From positions 1 to 64,000 of the forward strand of contig SVGP01000005.1 of NCBI GenBank assembly GCA_015056255.1: a stretch of DNA of 64,000 bases, read 5' to 3'. Source of the stretch: Clostridiales bacterium. GTDB taxonomy: Bacteria > Bacillota > Clostridia > Christensenellales > Aristaeellaceae. The position numbers and the translations under genes are program-made. A model generated the notes under the pieces. It ran no database searches. It was given only the letters and a program-made list of their open reading frames with translations, and had not been told where the DNA came from. This document shows positions 1-6,982 of the stretch, in pieces (the first letter of the stretch is position 1; each line of letters starts with the position of its first letter).

Positions 1-219
1 CTTTCTTCCCATGCCATACCCTTGGTTCCTTTCTCTTTTGGTTTGGCTTGAGTATATCAAAACTGTAAACCATGTCCTTGCACAATCTGTAAACTATGTT
101 ACTACACTATACAGCTTGCTCCCGCCGCACACTCGCCCCATCCAACAGGGCGCTCTTTAAGCGTATCCGCCGCATTCTCCCAACAAATCATCGCTATCAG
201 AAACACGAGGTAACTGTTC
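1..219. other. Upstream intergenic region, no gene recognised
   Basis: No credible coding frame is seen. The stretch holds an imperfect 13-bp direct repeat (63-75 and 87-99, sharing CTGTAAAC and ATGT, 24 bp apart) and a remnant of a dispersed palindromic repeat at 114-130. No convincing promoter was found for the permease gene at 220. The binding-protein gene expected for this transporter type may lie just left of the window. Confidence 0.5.
114..130 (+). repeat. Remnant of dispersed palindromic repeat
   Basis: The 17 bases GCTTGCTCCCGCCGCAC are identical to the right half of the repeat unit at 18741-18768. The left half is missing, so this is probably a decayed copy. Confidence 0.5.
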
Positions 220-1140
220 ATGGCTTTTCTGTACGCTCTGCCCGGCGCGATTGCTGAAGGTCTCATCTGGGGCCTGATGGGAATCGGCGTATATATTTCC
301 TATAAAATTCTCGATATTGCCGATCTCACGGTGGACGGCTCCATCACAACCGGCGCATGCGTGTGCGCGGTGATGCTGGCAAACGGATCGCCAATCTGGC
401 TGAGCATACTTGTTGCACTTTTGGCCGGTGCATTGGCCGGTGTGGTTACGGGACTATTGCATACTGCCTGCGGCATCCCTTCGATTCTTTCGGGCATCCT
501 CACGCAGCTGATTCTCTATTCCGTAAACCTTCGCATCTTAAGCGGCCGCTCGCTTGCCACCATCGACCCCAGAGCCCATTCGCTCTGGGTTCACATGAGC
601 AACAACTATATGTCCATTCTTTCCATGGTCATCATTGTAACGGTCGTGATCATCTGCCTTTGGCAGTTTTTCTACACCGAAGTGGGCCTGACCCTAAAAT
701 CCACCGGCGATAACCCGGATATGTCAAGAGCGCAGGGCGTAAACGTAAAGCTCAATAAAGTGATCGGTCTCGCCATCGCCAACGGCATTGTCGCCTTAGC
801 CGGCGCGATGCTTGCCCAGTACAAGGGATCGGCCAACATAAACGACGGCAGAGGCGCCATCGTCATCGGGCTTGCCGCCATCTTTATCGGCCTGTCCGTT
901 TCCATGAAAATCAAGCCCAACTTCGTCGTAAGCTTAATCGGCGTTCTGGGCGGCGGCATCATCTACTATATCGTCTATAACTTCGTCATCCTCTTAGGCC
1001 TTAAGACGGATTATCTTAAAATGCTCTCCGCCATCATTGTAGCCATCTTCCTCGCCGTTCCGTATATCAAGGCGGAATATCTGTCCAGGCTCAAAGAGCC
1101 GGATGTGCCCGATCAGGCGGGAGGTGACGGAAATGCTTAA
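220..1140 (+). CDS. ABC transporter permease (TrpXYZ / branched-chain-type family)
   Basis: A 306-residue polytopic membrane protein with about eight hydrophobic segments. It resembles the BPD_transp_2 permeases paired with ABC substrate-binding lipoproteins for tryptophan/tyrosine-like ligands (family knowledge). The N-terminal stretch from GLIWGLMGIGVYISYKILD through ADLTVDGS is typical of that group. The gene has an ACGAGGT ribosome-binding site 8 bases before ATG 220, and its last 8 bases overlap the ATPase gene, which implies translational coupling. The substrate is inferred only. No binding-protein gene is visible in the window. Confidence 0.8.
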   Translation: MAFLYALPGAIAEGLIWGLMGIGVYISYKILDIADLTVDGSITTGACVCAVMLANGSPIWLSILVALLAGALAGVVTGLLHTACGIPSILSGILTQLILYSVNLRILSGRSLATIDPRAHSLWVHMSNNYMSILSMVIIVTVVIICLWQFFYTEVGLTLKSTGDNPDMSRAQGVNVKLNKVIGLAIANGIVALAGAMLAQYKGSANINDGRGAIVIGLAAIFIGLSVSMKIKPNFVVSLIGVLGGGIIYYIVYNFVILLGLKTDYLKMLSAIIVAIFLAVPYIKAEYLSRLKEPDVPDQAGGDGNA

Positions 1141-1927
1141 AATCACAGGTCTTAAAAAGACGTTCAATAAAGGCACGGTAAACGCCAAAACCGCGCTGAA
1201 CGGCCTGAATCTTGAATTAAACGACGGCGATTTCGTCACCGTCATCGGCGGAAACGGCGCGGGTAAATCAACGCTTTTAAACGCCATCGCCGGCGTGTGG
1301 CGGCCCGACGCAGGCAAAATTGAAATCGACGGCGTGGACGTGACCCACATGCCGGAGCACAAACGGGCAAAGTTTTTAGGCCGCGTGTTCCAGGACCCCA
1401 TGAAGGGCACAGCCCCCGATATGGAAATCGCCGAAAATCTCGCCATTGCCTCCCGGCGCGGCATCAGGCGCAAATTCGTAAAGGGCGTAAAAAAGGCGGA
1501 CAGAGAGGAATACAAAGCCCTCCTCGCCTCCCTTGAGCTCGGCCTTGAAAACCGCCTGTCCACAAAAGTCGGCCTCTTATCCGGCGGACAAAGACAGGCT
1601 GTCACCCTCTTAATGGCCACCATGAACAAGCCAAAGCTCCTGCTCCTTGATGAACACACCGCAGCCCTCGACCCCAAAACCGCCCAAAAGGTGCTCGACC
1701 TCACCGACCAGATCGTAAACAAAAATAAGCTCACTACCGTCATGATCACCCACAACATGAAAGACGCCATCCAGCACGGAAACCGCTTAATCATGATGCA
1801 CGAAGGCAGAATTATTATAGACGTCTCCGGCGAAGAAAAGAAAAAGCTGACCGTAGAAATGCTATTAAACCTCTTCACCCGCGCAAGCGGCAGTGGCATC
1901 GTAAACGACAGGATGGTGCTGGGATAA
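1133..1927 (+). CDS. ABC transporter ATP-binding protein
   Basis: A 264-residue nucleotide-binding subunit that powers the adjacent permease at the inner membrane face. It has Walker A GGNGAGKST (residues 39-47), signature LSGGQ (149-153), Walker B LLLLDEH (169-175) and a switch His in MITHNM. The start was placed at ATG 1133 because GGAGGTG ends 7 bases upstream. An in-frame ATG at 1103 would add ten unconserved residues and has no ribosome-binding site. The gene overlaps the permease by 8 bp and is followed directly by a strong hairpin, so the visible operon is permease-ATPase. Ligand specificity cannot be read from this subunit. Confidence 0.88.
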   Translation: MLKITGLKKTFNKGTVNAKTALNGLNLELNDGDFVTVIGGNGAGKSTLLNAIAGVWRPDAGKIEIDGVDVTHMPEHKRAKFLGRVFQDPMKGTAPDMEIAENLAIASRRGIRRKFVKGVKKADREEYKALLASLELGLENRLSTKVGLLSGGQRQAVTLLMATMNKPKLLLLDEHTAALDPKTAQKVLDLTDQIVNKNKLTTVMITHNMKDAIQHGNRLIMMHEGRIIIDVSGEEKKKLTVEMLLNLFTRASGSGIVNDRMVLG

Positions 1928-1972
1928 AGACAAGCCCTCTGGAAACGAAACGTTTCCAGAGGGCTTGTCTTT
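1926..1972 (+). terminator. Strong hairpin terminator after ABC operon
   Basis: A perfect 22-bp inverted repeat (1926-1947 and 1951-1972) closes on a 3-base AAA loop and begins within the stop codon. The downstream T-run is short (CTTTC), so termination may be partial. Confidence 0.7.
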
Positions 1973-2045
1973 CAGTATCAAGAAATTCGGCTGTCTGAAA
2001 TCCATCCGTCCTGTTCACCCCATTCCATTTACTCTATAAATCATA

Positions 2046-2051
2046 TATAAT
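2046..2051 (+). promoter_or_regulatory. Possible -10 box for ECF sigma operon
   Basis: A perfect TATAAT lies in an AT-rich stretch 65 bp before the sigma gene. The hexamer 17 bases upstream (TTCCAT) is a poor -35. Autoregulation from an ECF-type promoter is an alternative that I could not assign. Confidence 0.3.
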
Positions 2052-2115
2052 AATTCCAGAACATGCAACAATCCGCGCTCACGAATTGTGTTATAGGTGA
2101 AAGGAGGTGGCGGAC

Positions 2116-2619
2116 ATGATTGACAGGTCGCTGCGTACGGGCGATCCGATCCATGATACCATTCAAAAATATTCCGACATGGTATACCGCCTTGCATTCG
2201 CCAGAACGCAAAATCGCTTTGACGCGGAAGATATTTATCAGGATGTATTCATGAAGCTGTTTTCAGAGGAAAAATCCTTTGAAAGCGAAGAACACAAAAA
2301 AGCGTGGCTTATCAAAACCACGGTGAATATGTCCGTTAACCTATTAAAAAGCGCTTGGCGCAGATATACAGTGTGCGAAAACGAAAATCTTCCCGTAAAA
2401 AGAGGCGCGGATACAAGTCCTCAAAGAGAAAAGCTCTTAAGCGCGCTTAAATCGCTTTCTGAAAAATACAGGGTGGTATTATATCTTTACTATTATGAAG
2501 AATTGTCTACGGACAAAATTGCCGAAGTCACGGGCGCAAGCCCGACTGCCGTGAGATCACAGCTCATGCGCGGACGACAGAAACTTAGACGCATGATTGA
2601 AGATAAGGAGGTGGACTAA
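2116..2619 (+). CDS. ECF-type RNA polymerase sigma factor
   Basis: A 167-residue sigma-70-family protein. Region 2 spans roughly residues 12-80 (YSDMVYRLAFARTQN, then DAEDIYQDVFMKLF). Region 4 spans about 105-160 and contains the helix-turn-helix STDKIAEVTGASPTAVRSQL. Regions 1 and 3 are absent, as in extracytoplasmic-function sigmas. ATG 2116 is chosen because AAGGAGG (2101-2107) sits 8 bases upstream; an in-frame GTG at 2107 overlaps that site. Three bases separate its stop from the following membrane DUF4179 gene, the usual sigma/anti-sigma arrangement, so its activity is probably controlled by that partner. Confidence 0.88.
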   Translation: MIDRSLRTGDPIHDTIQKYSDMVYRLAFARTQNRFDAEDIYQDVFMKLFSEEKSFESEEHKKAWLIKTTVNMSVNLLKSAWRRYTVCENENLPVKRGADTSPQREKLLSALKSLSEKYRVVLYLYYYEELSTDKIAEVTGASPTAVRSQLMRGRQKLRRMIEDKEVD

Positions 2620-2622
2620 ATC

Positions 2623-3933
2623 ATGCCGAAAGACGCAATCCGCGATCTGTTTGATTCCGTGACTCCGGATGCTTCAATCGTCCTGAAAACGGAAAGAGAG
2701 ATCAGAAATATGATAGAAAGAAAAAACGAAAAAAGGCGCATCCCCCTGAAAGCCGCTGCCATCGCCCTCGCCGCCTGCCTCATTTTAACCGGCACTGCGC
2801 TGGCCTTGAATGCATCGGGCATCCTTGAAAGGCTTTTCCCGAATGGAAATATCAGTAAGCAGGCAAAGGACAGCGTGGTCACAAATGCCGCGCGGGCGAC
2901 TGAGAACGGCATCACTTTGAACCTTGACGAATACCTGATCGACCAGAACACCATGCATCTGGGCTGGACGGTAAGCTCCGAGCGCGAAAGGGATGTGTTT
3001 TACACAACAGCTTACGAGCTGATTTACACGAATCCCGCCGATGAAGTCCTTGCTGAAAACAGTATCGGCGGCCGCTATGGTTCAACTTCTTCCATTGATG
3101 TCGGAAACGACATGATGGTGCACCTTTCAAAGGCCTCCCCTGTATATTCAGGCTTCACCGATTATGGCTATAACGGAAGCCTTACGTCGCCCATTCAGGC
3201 CAAAGTCATCGTCCAAGCGTATGAAACTGACTACGAGATTGCTGAAATCGTTCAGGTTATGGATCTGTATGAACCCGGCAGCGAAATTGTCAAAAACCTT
3301 GAAAAAGAAAAAAAGGTGGCAATCGATGCGCTTCACAGATCCACCATCGGCGGCTACAGCGCATTTCTTGAAGCGCGTGACAAGCGGCTGAAGGAGGGCA
3401 TGGATATCGACGAAGCATCCGAAATTGCCCTTGTCGAATCCGGCGTATTCCGTAAGGTCGCCGTCCTCGAAGTAAACGTTACCATTCAGCCCGGTCAGAC
3501 GCCCGTTTCCCGCTACTCGCTCTCCGAGCCCATGGTGTTTGACCTTCCCGGAAAAACCGTCGTCCTGAAAACACTCACCATTGACTCCGCATCCACCATC
3601 ATCGAATACGACGTGATCACCGGCGCCGATGCAAATTCCATTCTGAAAGACGGCCTTCACTACATCCTCTTTGATCAGAACGGAAATCCCTTAACCGCCG
3701 ATTACTATATCGGTATGGAGGGCGGAGAGAAAGAGCCTCTGTCCGACGGCAGACGTGTATGGAACATTCTGCACAGCGGAAATCCGATTCCGGAGGACGT
3801 AACTCAAATCACCTTCGTTCCAAAGGGAACGCTTGAACGAATGGAAATGGAATCCTCAAACAATTACTTTATCCGCATCAAAGCTGCCACAGAGCCCGAA
3901 AGCTGCTTTACAGTGTTTATTGGCGAAGAATAA
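2623..3933 (+). CDS. DUF4179 membrane protein, probable anti-sigma partner
   Basis: A 436-residue single-pass protein. It has a basic N-terminal cytoplasmic segment of about 40 residues, one membrane helix (about 42-62, rich in Ala/Leu/Ile), and a long extracytoplasmic beta-rich region matching the DUF4179 pattern (ITLNLDEYLIDQNTMHLGW, about 95-115). Family members are typically encoded directly after ECF sigma genes. Here the spacing is 3 bases and the ribosome-binding site AAGGAGGTGG lies at the end of the sigma gene. The likely role is to hold the sigma factor at the membrane until an envelope signal arrives (inference). No ZAS-type zinc motif was seen in the cytoplasmic segment. Confidence 0.78.
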   Translation: MPKDAIRDLFDSVTPDASIVLKTEREIRNMIERKNEKRRIPLKAAAIALAACLILTGTALALNASGILERLFPNGNISKQAKDSVVTNAARATENGITLNLDEYLIDQNTMHLGWTVSSERERDVFYTTAYELIYTNPADEVLAENSIGGRYGSTSSIDVGNDMMVHLSKASPVYSGFTDYGYNGSLTSPIQAKVIVQAYETDYEIAEIVQVMDLYEPGSEIVKNLEKEKKVAIDALHRSTIGGYSAFLEARDKRLKEGMDIDEASEIALVESGVFRKVAVLEVNVTIQPGQTPVSRYSLSEPMVFDLPGKTVVLKTLTIDSASTIIEYDVITGADANSILKDGLHYILFDQNGNPLTADYYIGMEGGEKEPLSDGRRVWNILHSGNPIPEDVTQITFVPKGTLERMEMESSNNYFIRIKAATEPESCFTVFIGEE

Positions 3934-3937
3934 ACAT

Positions 3938-3976
3938 ACAGCCCTGCCGTCATGCAGCATACGACGGCAGGGCTGT
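3938..3976 (+). terminator. Terminator of ECF sigma operon
   Basis: A 14-bp perfect stem (3938-3951 with 3963-3976) with an 11-base loop lies 4 bp after the stop codon, followed by TTTCG. Confidence 0.75.
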
Positions 3977-3979
3977 TTC

Positions 3980-4175
3980 GATAACACTAGAAAAACATTC
4001 CAATACTTAGGCAGAGCGCGCTTTTATGACCTCCCATGTGTAAAGAGAGATATGTTCGCCGTCAGGCGAAGCCGAAGGGATTGGAAAACATTTGATACTC
4101 TCAGTCGCCGTTTTGAAAGCGCGCAAAGAACAGCCGCATTCTGTACGGCAAATTGGAATTTGACGACGAACTCGT
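3980..4175. other. Intergenic stretch, possible decayed gene
   Basis: About 200 bp between the sigma operon and the convergent acetyltransferase gene. Short coding-like stretches are present on the plus strand but are interrupted by stops and have no ribosome-binding site. I see no identifiable product and cannot distinguish a remnant from random sequence. Confidence 0.3.
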
Positions 4176-4742
4176 TTAGTCTATCTTTGCATAATCTTCT
4201 CTAAGCATACCGTAAATGTTATAGTCACAATAGACCGAAACCATTTTGCCTTGTCGGATTGTCCCCTCTTTTATGAAACCACACCGCTCAAGGACCTTAT
4301 TTGAAGCAATATTCCTAACATCAGCACGCCCATTCAGCCGCTCTATTTCTGTATTTTCAAATATGAACCGTACCACTTCCTTTAGTGCTTCTGTAGTAAT
4401 TCCCATATTCCAATATTCAGGATGAATTCGATACCCAATATCACCCATCCTTAAATTCTGTATATCAAATACTGCAATCATACCAATAACAGTATTTGTT
4501 TCTTTCAGAACAATCCCCCAGTCAAAATCTAGTGAAGGCTTCCTTTTCACCCAAGGACGGGCATCAATGAACATCAATTCTGGATTTTTTTCATTCTTGC
4601 TAGCTTTTCGTCCCCAATAGGTATAAATCTCATCTCTCCCCAACCATTCTTTCAAATCTGGTACATCTGCTTCGTTAAGAGTTCTAATAATAAGCCTATC
4701 AGTTTCAAGGACAGGTTTATCTATCTCGTAATCTTTTAACAT
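4176..4742 (-). CDS. GNAT family N-acetyltransferase (RimJ/RimL-like)
   Basis: A 188-residue acetyl-CoA-dependent acetyltransferase. It opens with the RimJ/RimL-style ETDRLIIRTLNEADVPDL (about 13-30), has a central beta-hairpin (GIVLKETNTVIGMIAVF), an acetyl-CoA-binding turn region (RIHPEYWNMGITTEALKEVV) and the C-terminal NIASNKVLERCGFIKEG motif. GGAGG lies just before ATG 4742. The coding sequence is clearly more AT-rich than its neighbours, and a REPIN-like repeat lies upstream, both consistent with later acquisition. The substrate (ribosomal protein N terminus, small amine or antibiotic) cannot be determined. Confidence 0.85.
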   Translation of the reverse strand: MLKDYEIDKPVLETDRLIIRTLNEADVPDLKEWLGRDEIYTYWGRKASKNEKNPELMFIDARPWVKRKPSLDFDWGIVLKETNTVIGMIAVFDIQNLRMGDIGYRIHPEYWNMGITTEALKEVVRFIFENTEIERLNGRADVRNIASNKVLERCGFIKEGTIRQGKMVSVYCDYNIYGMLREDYAKID

Positions 4743-4759
4743 GGTTCCTCCATCTTATC

Positions 4760-4788
4760 ACTGTATTCTATTTCTTCGCCCTATTCAA
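4760..4788 (-). promoter_or_regulatory. Probable promoter of the acetyltransferase gene
   Basis: On the minus strand TTGAAT (4788-4783), 17 bases, then TACAGT (4765-4760). The -10 box is a moderate match. The leader would be about 12 bases. Confidence 0.42.
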
Positions 4789-4844
4789 GTTTCGCAAACC
4801 GTTTACTGACATAATATCAAACAAATTCATATTACATAGCAAAA

Positions 4845-4936
4845 GCGGGATGGGAAACCCATCCCCTACAGGGTTGAAAGCATCATTTATGCAAAAACAA
4901 CCAATTCTGCCGTAGGGGACGGGTTTCCCGTCCCGC
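4845..4936. repeat. REPIN-like inverted pair of palindromic repeats
   Basis: Two 25-bp units (4845-4869 and 4912-4936) are inverted copies separated by 42 bp. Each is itself palindromic, ends in GTAGGGG on the inner side and GCGGG on the outer side. The two units differ at two positions that pair with each other inside the unit palindrome, so the stem is kept. Confidence 0.75.
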
Positions 4937-5019
4937 AGCTTCGTTTTTTCACACTTCCACAAAGAACAAGAATACACGCTATTTAAATAAGACGGCGTCA
5001 CCGCGCTAATTCCACTTGC

Positions 5020-6366
5020 TCACTTCCCGTATTCCTTTTCAAACATCTTCTTATACGGCATGAGCATGCCTTCGTTCATGGCGTTGCCCATTTTGCCCTT
5101 GATTTTGGGATTTGAAATGAGCGCGCCGACCAGATACATTTTGATCATCATGCCCTTCTTCTTCTGGGGGAAGTCGTACTGTCCGTGGGATTTAAAGAAC
5201 TTGTGGTCGGCTTTCATGAAGCCCTGCATGAGCCAGATAAGATCCCGGAAAATTTTCATACCGCCCACGCCGTAGAAGTTGCTCGGCTGGGTAAGCTTAT
5301 TTTGAAGCGCATAGGCAAGGATCTTTGAAAAGCGGTCGATTTCGCCATTCGGGTCGGTTTCGTCGGTTGCCACGCCTGACAGGAAATTACCGCCCACCTG
5401 CGCGCGGGCTTCCACGATGGTTCTTACGTTTTCTTCTCTGGAATATGCGCCGCTGATCAGATAGCCCGTGGGCGCGCCCATGGTGACGGTGCGGTGACCG
5501 TTACAGAACTGGCGATCGTCGTACATTTTGAACCTTGCGCCCATGGAGTGATCTCGGATGGTGAACGCATACATAATTGCGTCCGCAGACTGGATGGTGT
5601 TTCTCAAAAAATCGTCGAATCCGTCGGTGTACACGCATTTTCCGGTGGTCGCGCAGCCAAAGCATCCGAGACAGCCGCCGCGGATTTCAGTTTCCCACAG
5701 GTTTACCACGCGCACCTTAAAGGGCGACACATTGATAAACCGGGCAATCATAGCGTTTAAGGAAACATCTTCCTTCTTCGCGTCCGTTACGAGAACAACT
5801 TCTTTATCGATTGCAGAAGTGTTCTTCTCTCCCTTTTCCGCAATCACGGGCGTGAAGGCGCAGGGCTCAGACAGCCGCTTTTCAAAAACGCCGTTTTTTA
5901 TGCAGAATTCAGCGTACTCAAAAAACGCCTTGGCTTCTCTTCGGCCCTTTTCGGTGAGAAGGTCGTCCATGTCGGCGGAAAGGCCCCTGATCACGTTCAT
6001 GCCGAGGTCGTGACAGTTGTCGGTTACGTACCTGTGCGCGGTCACGTCGTAGAAGTGCTTGGAGGTGGTGATCTGGGCGGCGGTTTTTCCTTTCAGACCA
6101 ATGCTTCTTTCCTTGATGAGCTCAAAGAATCTGTGAATCTGGCTGGGCGCAATGAACGTGTAAACCGGATAGGAAAACAGGATCAGATCCGCGTTTTCAA
6201 GCGCCTTCTGAGCATTAGAAAAATCCTTTTCCAGCGCCTTGATTCTCTGACCCGCGTTCAGGTATTCAAACGTATGCTCAGGATACGCCATTTCGAGGTA
6301 TTTTACCGTTTGAAGCGTGACGGAGTATTCCCCCTTCGGGCTTCCGTTCACGACGAGAATATGCAT
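5020..6366 (-). CDS. Tandem flavodoxin-fold iron-sulfur flavoprotein
   Basis: A roughly 448-residue protein with two flavodoxin-like halves. The first (about 1-170) opens with MHILVVNGSPKGEYS, a phosphate-binding loop of NAD(P)H-dependent FMN reductases. The second begins near residue 190 and carries GGCLGCFGC followed by GKC, a CX2CX2CX5C pattern like the 4Fe-4S motif of archaeal and clostridial iron-sulfur flavoproteins. Predicted role: cytoplasmic electron transfer or reduction of small molecules or quinones. ATG 6366 is preferred because AAGGAAG lies upstream; ATG 6387 abuts the previous stop and lacks such a site. It follows the isomerase gene closely, suggesting one operon. Confidence 0.75.
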   Translation of the reverse strand: MHILVVNGSPKGEYSVTLQTVKYLEMAYPEHTFEYLNAGQRIKALEKDFSNAQKALENADLILFSYPVYTFIAPSQIHRFFELIKERSIGLKGKTAAQITTSKHFYDVTAHRYVTDNCHDLGMNVIRGLSADMDDLLTEKGRREAKAFFEYAEFCIKNGVFEKRLSEPCAFTPVIAEKGEKNTSAIDKEVVLVTDAKKEDVSLNAMIARFINVSPFKVRVVNLWETEIRGGCLGCFGCATTGKCVYTDGFDDFLRNTIQSADAIMYAFTIRDHSMGARFKMYDDRQFCNGHRTVTMGAPTGYLISGAYSREENVRTIVEARAQVGGNFLSGVATDETDPNGEIDRFSKILAYALQNKLTQPSNFYGVGGMKIFRDLIWLMQGFMKADHKFFKSHGQYDFPQKKKGMMIKMYLVGALISNPKIKGKMGNAMNEGMLMPYKKMFEKEYGK

Positions 6367-6387
6367 GTGATTCGCTTCTTCCTTCAT

Positions 6388-6963
6388 TTATTCCGGCTTG
6401 GTTTCAAGCGACAGATCGAAATCGCCCAGCTTATTCACCTTAAAGCCGTTTTTCTTGTATTCTTCGTAGTCGAACGCTTCCAGTTCGTCGATGGCAAGCT
6501 TATGGAACTCATAGAAATTGTGCCACCACTCGTAGCCCGTGCCAAGGTCGGCATTCAGATAGGCGTCCGCGATGTCGCAGCCCATCTGGGGCGCTACGTA
6601 AAACGCGCCCATAGCCAGTACGTTTACGCCGTTTCCGGTGATGGCGCGAAGAGCGGCGGGAACGGATTCGACCACGCCCGCGTGCACATGGGGGCACTTG
6701 CTGGCGGCGATGTGAATGCCCATGCCGGTTCCGCAGAAGAGAAGGGCGCGGTCAAATTCGCCTTCTGAGATGCAGGCGCCGACTCTTAAGCCCACTCTGT
6801 GGAACATAAGATCCGTGTTTTCCTTGTCCTGATCGGGCGCTGTCACGCCAAGATCCGTGATCTCCCAGCCCTTTTTCTTAAGGTGCGCAACGACCGCTTC
6901 CTTTAAAGGAAAGCCTGCAAAATCCGCGCCTACGACCAGCTGCTTGTTTTTAACCGTCTTCAT
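6388..6963 (-). CDS. RpiB/LacAB-family sugar-phosphate isomerase
   Basis: A 191-residue cytosolic isomerase. VVGADFAGFPLKEAV at the N terminus and LLFCGTGMGIHIAASK with Cys77 match the RpiB/LacA/LacB active-site pattern (family knowledge: aldose-ketose isomerisation of pentose or hexose phosphates). It is about 40 residues longer than typical RpiB because of a C-terminal tail (from about residue 150) rich in Tyr, Glu and Lys. AGGAGG precedes ATG 6963. It sits between a GH78 rhamnosidase and a flavoprotein on the same strand, so a role in processing a deoxy- or pentose sugar is plausible but unproven. Confidence 0.82.
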   Translation of the reverse strand: MKTVKNKQLVVGADFAGFPLKEAVVAHLKKKGWEITDLGVTAPDQDKENTDLMFHRVGLRVGACISEGEFDRALLFCGTGMGIHIAASKCPHVHAGVVESVPAALRAITGNGVNVLAMGAFYVAPQMGCDIADAYLNADLGTGYEWWHNFYEFHKLAIDELEAFDYEEYKKNGFKVNKLGDFDLSLETKPE

Positions 6964-6982
6964 ATTGTACTTCCTCCTAAAT

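Noticed and set aside
63..99. 13-bp direct repeat upstream of the ABC permease as a CRISPR remnant or operator
   Set aside because: Only two imperfect copies; too little to assign a function.
994..1899. Long open frame antisense to the ABC ATPase gene
   Set aside because: It lies opposite a gene with perfect family motifs, has no ribosome-binding site, and its product is low-complexity Ser/Phe-rich.
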